A DNA stretch of 64,000 nt from positions 17,028-81,027 of the forward strand of contig NZ_LZZM01000125.1 in the NCBI RefSeq assembly GCF_002006345.1, given 5' to 3'. Source of the DNA: Clostridium puniceum. Lineage in GTDB: Bacteria > Bacillota > Clostridia > Clostridiales > Clostridiaceae. Below the pieces are notes generated by a model. That model saw only the letters and a program-made list of their open reading frames with translations, was not told the DNA's origin and did no database searches. Position numbers and translations under genes: made by a program. Shown here in pieces: positions 55,699 through 64,000 of this stretch; position 1 is the first letter of the stretch; each line of letters opens with the position of its first letter.

Positions 55699-56717
55699 TA
55701 CAAGTCACCTCCTTTAAATTTTAGAACTCTATAAGCTTTTATTAATAATCTTATAAAAAACTTACAAAGGTAATAAAAGACTAGTGTTAAGAAAAGTGAC
55801 AATGAAATTGAGCCTAGTGAAAAGAGTACTATTACGGGATAAGGGAAGTTAGCTACAAACATTGGCAGGTTTGGAACACTAACTAAACTAGTAAAGGTCC
55901 CGCCAATCAATAATCCAATACTACCAACTAAAATGCTTATGGCAATACCAAAAAGTCCAATAATGCAGCCTATAATTGCAGTTATAACTGGTGAAAATAT
56001 TAATAAAGTTACCCCTATAATACAAAACTTTAATATGGTATTCACGGTGGAGCTTGAGTTCCTATAATTAGAATTATCTGTTTTATAACTATAATTGGAA
56101 TTATTTGATCTATTACTTTCATAAGTGTTATCTTTTATTTCTACTGGTTGGTCTGAAGTATGAAGGTTATAAAAGTCATTATTTGAATTAGTAGCATCAT
56201 AAGCTTGAGTATTAGTTTTTGTATCATTTAAGGTATTATCAGTATTTAAAATATTTTCGTTATTATTAAAGTTATCATTAATAGCAAAGTCATTAGATAG
56301 ATCATCAGAAACATTGACTGTGGATAAAGTTTCGTTATCAGCGGTTATTTTAGAATTATTAATAGGGCTTGTACTAATAATGCTGTTATCAATTGGATTG
56401 TTGCTATCATTGCTACTATTATTATTATTATTAGTGTTATTGGTATCATCAGTGAACTTTTCAGTGTTAGTAAAAGTGCTATAGTTATCTGTATTAGAAA
56501 GTTTTGAATTATCAACTGCATCTAAAAATTCACTTATATATTGATTAACTATGAAATTAGGATTACCTAATTCAGTAACTATTTCTTCTTCAGTTTTTCC
56601 TAAAGTGAGTCCATGATTAAACTTATTATCATAATAAGAAATAATATCACGTAGCTTTGATTCAGGAAAATCTTTCAAGCCATCCATAAGGATATTAAAA
56701 AATTCATTTTGACTCAT
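55698..56717 (-). CDS. DUF1700 family membrane protein with Asn/Ser-rich linker
   Basis: 339-residue protein. The first 65 residues (FFNILMDGLKDFPESKLRDI, then IVTELGNPNFIVNQYI) are the HAAS/DUF1700 signature. Residues about 75-215 are a low-complexity linker rich in Asn, Asp, Ser and Thr (NTNNNNNSSNDSNNPIDN). Four hydrophobic segments follow. Normal family members lack so long a linker. GGAGGAATA precedes ATG. The downstream DUF4097 gene overlaps by one base. The usual PadR regulator is absent; a possible stump of one is noted near 56920. Confidence 0.82.
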   Translation of the reverse strand: MSQNEFFNILMDGLKDFPESKLRDIISYYDNKFNHGLTLGKTEEEIVTELGNPNFIVNQYISEFLDAVDNSKLSNTDNYSTFTNTEKFTDDTNNTNNNNNSSNDSNNPIDNSIISTSPINNSKITADNETLSTVNVSDDLSNDFAINDNFNNNENILNTDNTLNDTKTNTQAYDATNSNNDFYNLHTSDQPVEIKDNTYESNRSNNSNYSYKTDNSNYRNSSSTVNTILKFCIIGVTLLIFSPVITAIIGCIIGLFGIAISILVGSIGLLIGGTFTSLVSVPNLPMFVANFPYPVIVLFSLGSISLSLFLTLVFYYLCKFFIRLLIKAYRVLKFKGGDL

Positions 56718-57604
56718 AAAAAAATATTCCTCCTTTAATTCAGTTAAGAGTTAATTTTAAAATTCTTTCAGAATCTTCTTACTGTTAATGCAGTATTTTA
56801 ATTATAAGAAGAACTCTATTTATAAATAAAAAATTATTTCTTGATTTAAAGTATATGTTATGAGAGTACATACTACAATAGAAGGAGGTTTAGTTTAATG
56901 TTTTATTAAGGTATTATGTTGGAAGTTAACAAAAAACTAAGAAATTATTAAGAATCGGAAGATAGATAAGGGAAATAAGATCTTATAATATATACATATA
57001 GGAATAAATCGCTGTTGGAATTTGTAAAAATATGTGCATTGTGAATAAACATGTGGACAAACTGTATGAGCATATTAGAAGAAAGTGATCTAAAGCCTTT
57101 GAACTACTAGGTTGTTTATAATGTTAACAAGTATATATAGTCTGTGGATAACTTATTTAAAAATCGTAATATTTAAATTAAATATCAATTACCATTATGA
57201 GGAATTTAAGATTAATAGGGAAGAAGATGCACATAATCATAGAAAAATGTAGCGTATGTTCTAAGTAGACTGAATTTATACAAATGATAAATTATATATT
57301 TATCACAGTATACACATAATTGTGGATAAAACTTGTGGACAATGTGGATAAGTTGATTGATATATATTTTTTTGAAGGAAATTAACATTAAGGAGTATGA
57401 TATGGGAAAAATATACAAAAGTTAAAAATAAGAAACTGAAAAAAGAATTAGTGTGATATAATTAAGTTAGTATTTCTAAATTTCAAAAGTAATTCTATTA
57501 TGAATTTAAAAAATATATTATAAGCACAATTAAGAGAAATTATTATATAGTGAAATGTAATTATAAAAAATTAATAACTAGATAATGGGGAGGCGATAGA
57601 AAAT
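56718..57604. other. Long intergenic region
   Basis: About 890 bases without a convincing gene. A GGAGG followed by tiny frames occurs near 56884-56960, where MLEVNKKLRNY before a stop resembles the first residues of PadR regulators. A cluster of DnaA-box-like sites (separate entry) occupies 57040-57351. Confidence 0.5.
57040..57351 (+). repeat. Cluster of six DnaA-box-like sites
   Basis: TGTGGATAA (complement of the consensus box TTATCCACA) occurs at 57143-57151, 57321-57329 and 57343-57351; TGTGGACAA at 57052-57060 and 57334-57342; TGTGAATAA at 57040-57048. All have one orientation; the last three lie within 31 bases. DNA around them is very AT-rich. Confidence 0.65.
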
Positions 57605-58279
57605 ATGTCAGACAAAGAAGTTAAATTTGTTCCTCAAATAAAAGGCACACTTAGAAGCCATGTGATTGAGGTTCCACCAGTAATAAGAAATTGTGGAGGA
57701 ATTAAAATTTTTGGTAAAAGAATAAAGTCATTATTATTTAGTACAGATGTTGCACTAATAAGAAATAGTAATGCAGATGCAATTATAGCAGTTTATCCAT
57801 TTACACCACAACCATTAATAACACAAGCACTTGTTATGGCAGCAGATGTTCCGGTTTTTTGTGGCGTTGGTGGAGGAATAACACAAGGAAAAAGAGTTAT
57901 AAATTTAGCAATGGATGCAGAATTTAAAGGTGCCATGGGAGTTGTAGTAAATGCGCCGACAAGTAATGAAGTTGTTAGAAAAATTAGAGCAACCATAGAC
58001 ATACCTGTTATAGTAACAGTAATTTCAGAAGATGAAGATATTGCCAAACGAATTGAAGCTGGCGCAACTATATTAAATGTTTCAGGTGGCAAAAAGACAG
58101 CAAACATAGTAAGAAATATTAGAAATAGATTCCCAGAATTTCCTATAATTGCAACTGGTGGACCAACTAACGAGTCTATTAAGGAAACAATTGAAGCAGG
58201 GGCTAATGCGATAACATTTACACCACCATCTTCAGCAATTATTATGGGTAATCTTATGGATGAATATAGAAAAGAATAA
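57605..58279 (+). CDS. TIM-barrel protein of unknown function
   Basis: 224-residue protein with a (beta/alpha)8-type pattern: ADAIIAVYPFT, VPVFCGVGGGITQ, GAMGVVVNAPTSNE, IPVIVTVIS, GATILNVSGGKKT, FPIIATGGPTNES and ANAITFTPPSSA are successive strand-loop units, the last two resembling a phosphate-binding site as in HisF, ThiG or NanE-like barrels. No family name can be given with confidence. GGGGAGGCG precedes ATG. It lies alone, upstream of the lysine riboswitch; codon use is ordinary. Confidence 0.75.
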   Translation: MSDKEVKFVPQIKGTLRSHVIEVPPVIRNCGGIKIFGKRIKSLLFSTDVALIRNSNADAIIAVYPFTPQPLITQALVMAADVPVFCGVGGGITQGKRVINLAMDAEFKGAMGVVVNAPTSNEVVRKIRATIDIPVIVTVISEDEDIAKRIEAGATILNVSGGKKTANIVRNIRNRFPEFPIIATGGPTNESIKETIEAGANAITFTPPSSAIIMGNLMDEYRKE

Positions 58280-58397
58280 GATGCTTTAAACCACTAAAAA
58301 TTTATTATATAGATATTTATAAATTAAAAAAGTATTGATTTAAGTAAAAAATATGGTATCATATTTGTAATAGTTTAATAATATGATAATATAACAT

Positions 58398-58570
58398 GAC
58401 CTGGGGTAGAGGTGCTTTAATAAATAGTAAGTGTAAGGAGTCGGCAGGCGAGGATTTATGCTAAAAGGTATTATAGCCGAAGAAATAAATTTTTATGTAA
58501 GGATTTATTTCTGGATATTCATAGAATATGTGAATAGCTGTCACGAAAAGTGTTGAGCTACAAGGTACTT
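58398..58570 (+). ncRNA. Lysine riboswitch (L-box) controlling lysA
   Basis: The leader has L-box landmarks in order: GGTAGAGGTGC (58405-58415), GTAAGGAGTCGGCAGGCGAG, ATTATAGCCGAAG, a hairpin (GAAATAAAT ... ATTTATTTC), AGCTGTCACG and closing GTTGAGCTAC. P1 can form between GTAG near 58406 and CTAC near 58561. High lysine should favour the terminator at 58742-58771 and switch lysA off. Confidence 0.85.
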
Positions 58571-58741
58571 TTTTCAGTTAACAATTAATTAAATTTAGGA
58601 AGTTAACATTTATCAGTTTAGAAATATGATGATTTTGTTAAGATTTATATCTTAAAGGCTATATAAAAATCTGTTTTTGATAAATTGATAATTAATGAAA
58701 ATATTGTGCATAAGAAATTTAGCTTATATGCGTCTATCACT

Positions 58742-58771
58742 CGTCACAGATATATTCTGTGGCGTTTTTTT
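58742..58771 (+). terminator. Riboswitch attenuator terminator
   Basis: CGTCACAGA (58742-58750) and TCTGTGGCG (58756-58764), 5-base loop, then TTTTTTTA. It lies between the L-box and lysA. Confidence 0.88.
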
Positions 58772-59022
58772 ATAGGTGGCAACTAATCAATTTGTGGGTA
58801 TTCAATTTTCAATGTTTAAAAATGTGTAAAACTACTAAATCTATGATGAAGGTATTTTACAAATAAGCAATAAATTCCAAGGGGGCTTTGAACAATATAA
58901 GATAAAAGGAAATGCGAAAGTATTTCAATGTAAAAACAAGTTCAATTTTCTAAAAAATTGAACTATGATTGCACAATATTAATTGGCAATTATAAATTAA
59001 AAAAATTTTGGGGGTTAACGAA

Positions 59023-60318
59023 ATGAAATTATTTGGAACCATGAAAATACAAGATAACCAATTAACAATTGGCGGGATTAGTGCAGAAGATTTAGTAAAA
59101 GAATATGGAAGTCCATTATATGTATTTGATGAAGCTTTAATAAGGGAATACTGCAGAGATTATAGAAATTATTTTAAGTGTGAAGAAAATAATAATAGAG
59201 TGGCCTTCGCAGGAAAAGCATTTTTAACGCTTCAAATGTGCAAATTATTAAGGGAAGAAAACATGTGCTTAGATGTTGTTTCTGGTGGAGAACTTTATAC
59301 TGCGAGCAGAGCTGGCTTTCCACTTGAAAAAGTAATGTTTCATGGAAATAATAAAACTTTAGATGAAATTGAGCTTGGAGTAAAGCTAGGTGTAGGAAAT
59401 TTTGTTGTGGATAACTACTATGAAATTGAAACACTAAATGATATAGCTAAGGAATATAATAAAGTGCAAAATATCTATTTGAGAATAACACCAGGAATTG
59501 AAGCTCATACACATGAATATATAAAGACAGGGCAAATAGATTCAAAATTTGGTTTTGCACCAGTTGAAACAGTTATAGAAGATGCAATTAAAAAAGCTAT
59601 AAACTTAGAAAATATAAATCTTGCCGGAATTCATTGTCACATAGGTTCACAAATATTTGACTTAGAACCATATGAGGATGCTGTAGAGATAATGTTAGAA
59701 CTTATAAGAAACACTAAAGAAAAGTTAGGTTATTTAATAAAGGAAGTAGACTTTGGTGGCGGTTTTGGAATATACTACACTAACCAAGATGAACCAAGAA
59801 CAACAGAAGAATATTGCATGACAATAATCAATAAAGTTGAGGAAGTCTGTGCAAGGACAGGTCAAGAAAAACCAGTCCTTACAATAGAACCAGGAAGAAG
59901 CATTGTAGCTAATGCAGGAACTACTTTATACACTATAGGTTCAATTAAAGAAATTCCAAGTGTTAGAAAATACGTTTCAGTAGATGGTGGAATGACTGAT
60001 AATATAAGACCAGCTCTTTATAATGCAGAATATGAATGTACCCTTGCTAATAGAATTAAAAGTGATTCAGAAGAAATAGTGACTATTGCAGGAAAATGTT
60101 GTGAATCAGGAGATATTTTATTAGAAAATGTTAAGCTTCCAGAAGTGAAAAGTGGAGATATTTTAGCTATAGGAACTACAGGAGCTTATGGTTATTCTAT
60201 GTCAAGCAACTATAATAGAATACCAAAAGCAGCAGTTGTAATGGTTAAAGATAATCAAGCAAGACTTATCTGCAAGAGAGAGTCTTATGAAGATTTATTG
60301 AAAAATGATATTATTTAA
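59023..60318 (+). CDS. lysA: Diaminopimelate decarboxylase
   Basis: 431-residue PLP enzyme of fold type III (alanine racemase-like barrel) that makes L-lysine from meso-diaminopimelate. Key motifs: cofactor Lys in VAFAGKAFLTLQ, VVSGGELYTA, LAGIHCHIGSQIF, EVDFGGGFGIYY, the phosphate loop TIEPGRSIVANAG and KCCESGDIL supplying the second active site. Start: ATG 59023 after a GGGGG site; the TTG at 59008 lies in it. It is preceded by an L-box riboswitch with its attenuator, so lysine represses it, and ends at a strong terminator. Confidence 0.95.
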   Translation: MKLFGTMKIQDNQLTIGGISAEDLVKEYGSPLYVFDEALIREYCRDYRNYFKCEENNNRVAFAGKAFLTLQMCKLLREENMCLDVVSGGELYTASRAGFPLEKVMFHGNNKTLDEIELGVKLGVGNFVVDNYYEIETLNDIAKEYNKVQNIYLRITPGIEAHTHEYIKTGQIDSKFGFAPVETVIEDAIKKAINLENINLAGIHCHIGSQIFDLEPYEDAVEIMLELIRNTKEKLGYLIKEVDFGGGFGIYYTNQDEPRTTEEYCMTIINKVEEVCARTGQEKPVLTIEPGRSIVANAGTTLYTIGSIKEIPSVRKYVSVDGGMTDNIRPALYNAEYECTLANRIKSDSEEIVTIAGKCCESGDILLENVKLPEVKSGDILAIGTTGAYGYSMSSNYNRIPKAAVVMVKDNQARLICKRESYEDLLKNDII

Positions 60319-60370
60319 GGTCATAAACAAATTAAGATTTAATCAGCTAAAAGTAAGACTTTATAATAGA

Positions 60371-60412
60371 AAATCACATTATTCTAAAAAATGAATGATG
60401 TGATTTTTTTTA
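60371..60412 (+). terminator. Terminator after lysA
   Basis: AAATCACATTATTC (60371-60384) and GAATGATGTGATTT (60393-60406), one wobble pair, 8-base loop, then a T run. Confidence 0.9.
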
Positions 60413-60709
60413 ATTAAAAAGCTATAAATGCCTAAAACCTTTAAGAAAAGAAGCGAGACAATAATGAAAAATACGGTAAAAATGTTGCAGTCATGAAGAA
60501 AAATTTAATACACTTAAAAACAATTTTATTACTTTATTATATATATTACATTAAAATGAATAACTTGTAATAAAATGAAGACAAATATTGAATAAATATA
60601 TCTTGTATACTATAATTAAGGGATAATTGTAATAAAAATGTAGAATAGGAAAATTAAAGATAATGAATTTAAATAAAATCTTTTATATTGTTTTGATTTT
60701 AAAGTGTAA

Positions 60710-61696
60710 TTACATTTTGCTCAGTTAAAATTAAAAACTATTTCATATTCCTATGATCTAGACATAAAAAAGCATAATCAAGTTTTTTTAAATTTACAAA
60801 GTACATATGAAGCTGTTATTAAAAAAGTTTTAAGCAAATATTCTAATACTGATTTTAAAGATAATATAACTTGTGGAAAATGCGTAAAAGATATGCTTGT
60901 ACAATATGATGAAACAGACTTTGAATTTATAAAGCGTTTAGCTACTCATTTTGAAACAGTTTTAATTGTAGATTCAGTTACTAATAAAAGTAGATTTCAT
61001 TTTGCTATAGAACCAATTAGTAATGAAGTTGAATTAAAGTCGGAAATTAGAGAAGCTAAAACAAGATTAGATAACTTTACTAAGATAAAGTGTGTTTCAA
61101 AAGAAGATGTAATTGAACAAGATTTTGTAGGGTGGAAAGCAGAGAGCAAAAACTATTTTTCATTAGGAAGTGAGCCTACTTATAATGAAAAAAAAATAAT
61201 AGTAGCTAAAGTGGAAATGAAGCAAATGAAAGGTGAGATTATTTTTACATATGAATTGAAATTCTTAAAAGGAATAAAGACGATTTATAAAATAAATTCC
61301 AAACTTAAAGGAACCAGTTTAGAAGGAATTGTAAAGAAGTGTAGAAATAATGAAATGCAATTACATTTCTGTATTAATGATTCTTATGAAAATATAGACA
61401 GTAATAAGTGGTTTCAATATGGCAGAGAAGTTTCTAATTTTTACTGTATGCCAGTAATTGAAAGTAAGGTTCGTGTAGCCTTCTTAAGTGGAGATGAAAA
61501 AGATACTATTGTTACAAATACAGTAAGAATTGCGGAGCCTGGTGATAAATATTATAGCAAAATATCAGAGCATAATAATAAATCTTATTCTACAGTTGAT
61601 GGACAAGAGTTACTAATAACTCCAGAAATGCTTCAAATTGCAGAAATTAACTATTACAATCCAATAAAAAAACTTATAATATATGGTTATTTGTAA
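60710..61696 (+). pseudogene. Truncated gpD/VgrG-like protein gene
   Basis: The frame is open from 60710 (after TAA 60707) to 61696 but has no early start codon or ribosome site; the first ATG (60893) lies inside a conserved segment. The text from DLDIKKHNQVFLNLQSTYEA on, and especially LVQYDETDFEFIKRLATHFE, resembles late-control gpD and VgrG-type spike proteins of phage tails and contractile injection systems (compare QYxETDWxFLxRLAxxF). The N-terminal part of that fold is missing. No other tail gene is next to it, so it looks like an orphan remnant, though translation from 60893 cannot be excluded. Confidence 0.6.
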
Positions 61697-61767
61697 AAAT
61701 TATTAAAGAAATGTAAATATTTTACGAAAAAATAAATAGATCCCAAAAGAAAAGGAGGCGAATACAA

Positions 61768-61806
61768 ATGAATATTTCAATTATTACAGTTTTTGCAAGC
61801 AGTTAG
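61768..61806 (+). CDS. Possible 12-codon leader peptide
   Basis: AAAAGGAGGCG followed by ATG opens a short frame MNISIITVFASS and TAG. The ribosome site is near-perfect, but so short a product has no known role. It may be a leader peptide for the secreted protein gene 54 bases downstream, or the stump of a deleted gene. Confidence 0.35.
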   Translation: MNISIITVFASS

Positions 61807-61860
61807 AAAGAGCATAAGTAAAAGCAAATAGGAAAACACTTATTAAAAAGGAGGAAAAGT

Positions 61861-63339
61861 ATGAAAAAGTTAATTATTAGTTGCATGAGTATCGTTTTAA
61901 ACTTAATTTTAGTTTACGCATTTGGTATTACTGCATTTGCAGCAGAATTGTCGCAAGATGAAATATACCCATCTTTTAGCATTAACGAGATTCAACAGCA
62001 ATTAAACGAAGTTTCAATAAAAAATAGTGAAAAATTTGATAATAGTGGAATTGAAGAAAATATTATTGATAATGTAAAAATGCTTTCTAATAATCAGTCT
62101 CTAGACAATCAGCCTCCAATTGCAGGTTTGAAAATTGTTATTTTAAATCCAGAATCAATGATTAACGGAAATTTTACAACAAAAACACAATTTGCGTGGT
62201 TATGGTCTTATAATGGCGAAAATTTTACTTATGATCCTGATGGAGACAGTATTGCAGATACGAGGGTTGGTGGCATCTCTAACAGTGATATTATAGGGAC
62301 GATAACCGGAAATATTGGATTTGCAACCCAATTTAAAACAGCAGGACAGTATCAACTAACTTTCCAAGTACAGGATTCTAGAGGTGCATGGTCAAATATA
62401 GCAAAATATGTTTTTAGCGTAGAACCATCCGACGGCAATACACGACCAGTATCTAAAATTGCATATTCTCCTAAGACACTAATTCCAAATCAGCTTATGA
62501 TGATTTCTTGGGCTGGTTCTACCGATAGTGATAGTGGTGATAAAATAACCAGTATTGGAGGTATGGTAATTAAAGATGGTGTGACAACTGCATTAGTAGA
62601 TTATGTTAAACAGCTTAATGAAACAAGTTGTGTTGTATCTTTTGATAAAGCTGGAAGCTATGAAATATGGTTTAGAGTAAGTGATACACATAATGCATGG
62701 TCTAATTGGGTTATTTTAACAATACAAGTAGAAAATGCTACCTTAAAGAACATACAGATACATGGGATATATGAACCTACCAGCCAGTCGGCTTGGTGGG
62801 TGGCTGATAAACAAGCTCGCACAGCCTCGGTAGATGCCAGCCAGTCCGGAGCAGATTATTTATGTGAAAACTTTGGCTCTCATGACTTTCCAAGTTCACT
62901 GCCAGATAAGATAGTATCAGATAACAATTTTGAGGTTTCTGGAAGATTGCTTACAGCGTCGGGAACTTCGGTAGCAAATACAAGAGTCCAGATTACTATG
63001 CCGTTAACGTTAAATCACAGAATAAACAAAACTGTTTTAACAGATAAAGATGGTTACTTTTCATACAAACCGACTATGCAACAATATTGGGTAGACACAG
63101 GATATTACAATAATGCTAAGGATTTAGATTATTTAAGTTTAGGCGATATTTCAGAAAAGCAAACTCATTATATTCGTTTTTCATCATCAACAGGGACGAA
63201 TCATCTTTATCCAACGGTAATAAGCGTTACAGCAGGAGAGACGTCCTATTCAGAAGATGTCACATGTTTAGTAGGATATACAAAACTTCCAACAATAGGG
63301 AATTTGATGTATCTCAATGGTCAATGGGCTTATCTGTAA
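61861..63339 (+). CDS. Secreted multi-domain protein with PKD-like repeats
   Basis: 492-residue exported protein. A signal peptide ends at the likely site AFA|AEL (residues about 1-29). After a polar linker come two PKD/Ig-like domains of about 100 residues (PPIAGLKIVILNPES to YVFSVEP; TRPVSKIAYSPKTLI to ILTIQVEN), each ending with a DxxxAWSN strand (DSRGAWSNIA, DTHNAWSNWV). The C-terminal part (NFEVSGRLLTASGTSVANTR, TVLTDKDGYFSYKP) is a carboxypeptidase-regulatory-like beta sandwich. No catalytic motif or sortase signal, so a binding or structural surface role is likely. AGGAGG precedes ATG. GC content is slightly higher in the second half, possibly a graft from another source. Confidence 0.78.
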   Translation: MKKLIISCMSIVLNLILVYAFGITAFAAELSQDEIYPSFSINEIQQQLNEVSIKNSEKFDNSGIEENIIDNVKMLSNNQSLDNQPPIAGLKIVILNPESMINGNFTTKTQFAWLWSYNGENFTYDPDGDSIADTRVGGISNSDIIGTITGNIGFATQFKTAGQYQLTFQVQDSRGAWSNIAKYVFSVEPSDGNTRPVSKIAYSPKTLIPNQLMMISWAGSTDSDSGDKITSIGGMVIKDGVTTALVDYVKQLNETSCVVSFDKAGSYEIWFRVSDTHNAWSNWVILTIQVENATLKNIQIHGIYEPTSQSAWWVADKQARTASVDASQSGADYLCENFGSHDFPSSLPDKIVSDNNFEVSGRLLTASGTSVANTRVQITMPLTLNHRINKTVLTDKDGYFSYKPTMQQYWVDTGYYNNAKDLDYLSLGDISEKQTHYIRFSSSTGTNHLYPTVISVTAGETSYSEDVTCLVGYTKLPTIGNLMYLNGQWAYL

Positions 63340-64000
63340 ATTTTATACAAAGAGAGTTAATAATATGTATATTTAGAAAATCCCAATATATTTGATAAAC
63401 AGATAATGCTATTAAATATTACAAAAAGTCACTAAGGCTATTAAAAAATTATGGAATTTATATTACAAATTTTTAATAGGATATGTTTTATTTGGGATAC
63501 GAAAAATCATGTATGACTTAAATAATATACATGATAGTTATATATGCTAATCAAGAAGAATTAGTGTTAATATATAAGATTATAAAATATTTGATTTCAA
63601 ACTTTATGAGAAATCACATTTTGGGGGTGCAATTTTGAATAAAGTTTGAGATTAAAGTTAAGAAAATAGGACATTCTCAAAATTATATTTGCAAATAGTC
63701 TAAGACTAAAAACTTTTTTAATTATCAATTAATCTATAAGTTAAGTATTTCAGCCATTCTTCACATATTACGATGACAAACTTACCCAAATCAATTTGTA
63801 CACAATTAAATAATTTTATAAAAAACTATAGTTAATCTAAGAAGAGCAAGTAGATTAGGTATAGTTTATTTTATTCACTTATTCAATGTAAAAACATAAA
63901 AAACTGTACTACAAAATATATAAACTGATTAATGCAGTTACCCATCAAAATAAATACTGTTGCTATCCAGATTTATAAAAGGATTAAATAATTATTATGC
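63340..64000. other. Terminal intergenic region with one hairpin
   Basis: No gene visible. An imperfect 17-bp stem (AAACTATAGTTAATCTA at 63823-63839 with 63851-63867) followed by ATTTTATT may be a terminator for a gene beyond the window or a distal one for the secreted protein. Confidence 0.45.

Noticed and set aside
57040..57351. Calling the DnaA-box cluster the chromosomal origin
   Set aside because: No dnaA, dnaN, rpmH, gyr or parAB genes lie in the window; origin status cannot be supported.

Overview
The window looks like chromosome of a low-GC, butyrate-forming Clostridium of the C. beijerinckii / C. saccharoperbutylacetonicum type. This is inferred from the AT-rich codon use, strong GGAGG ribosome sites, a ptb-buk pair, clostridial chemotaxis and phosphorelay proteins, and family-level resemblances; no species can be named from sequence alone.

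Layout. 0-7 kb: end of a chemotaxis receptor, a receiver-kinase plus receiver pair, and a convergent second phosphorelay (receiver, hybrid kinase, HPt). 7.5-11.7 kb: housekeeping and stress genes (effector-binding domain protein, SPL-type radical SAM, MIF-like tautomerase, nitrilase-family amidase, CPBP protease). 12-18.8 kb: metNIQ methionine importer, an M20 amidohydrolase, a decayed IS1595-like element, and a second M20 gene killed by three in-frame stops. 18.8-26 kb: metallophosphoesterase, PAS-GGDEF-HD-GYP protein, and a copper operon (csoR-copA-copZ) with a visible promoter and GC-palindrome operator. 26-31 kb: esterase, AlaX-type editing protein, MBL hydrolase, CmpB-like membrane protein, and several small palindromic repeats. 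31.1-32.4 kb: a gene graveyard (aminotransferase tail, adenylate-kinase head, sigma-54 activator tail).

32.5-52.7 kb is the most interesting region. It carries a protein strongly resembling the bacterial chalcone isomerase of Eubacterium ramulus, two flavin reductases with a C-terminal zinc ribbon of the kind proposed for flavone reduction, a small DAPG/phloretin-hydrolase family protein, and an unassigned LVIVD beta-propeller protein. Together these suggest an anaerobic flavonoid-degradation locus (flavone to flavanone to chalcone to dihydrochalcone to phloroglucinol plus arylpropionate). Interleaved are two aminotransferases, iorA-iorB and ptb-buk, which together could turn aromatic amino acids into arylacetates with ATP formation. 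Two sigma-54 enhancer-binding proteins and two clear -24/-12 promoters (before the chalcone isomerase and before iorA) indicate shared sigma-54 control.

53-64 kb: a receptor lacking a sizeable outer domain, a DUF4097/DUF1700 pair, a cluster of six DnaA-box-like sites far from any visible dnaA, a TIM-barrel protein, a lysine riboswitch with lysA, a truncated injection-system/phage gpD-like gene, and a secreted PKD-like protein. No rRNA, tRNA or CRISPR array was recognised.
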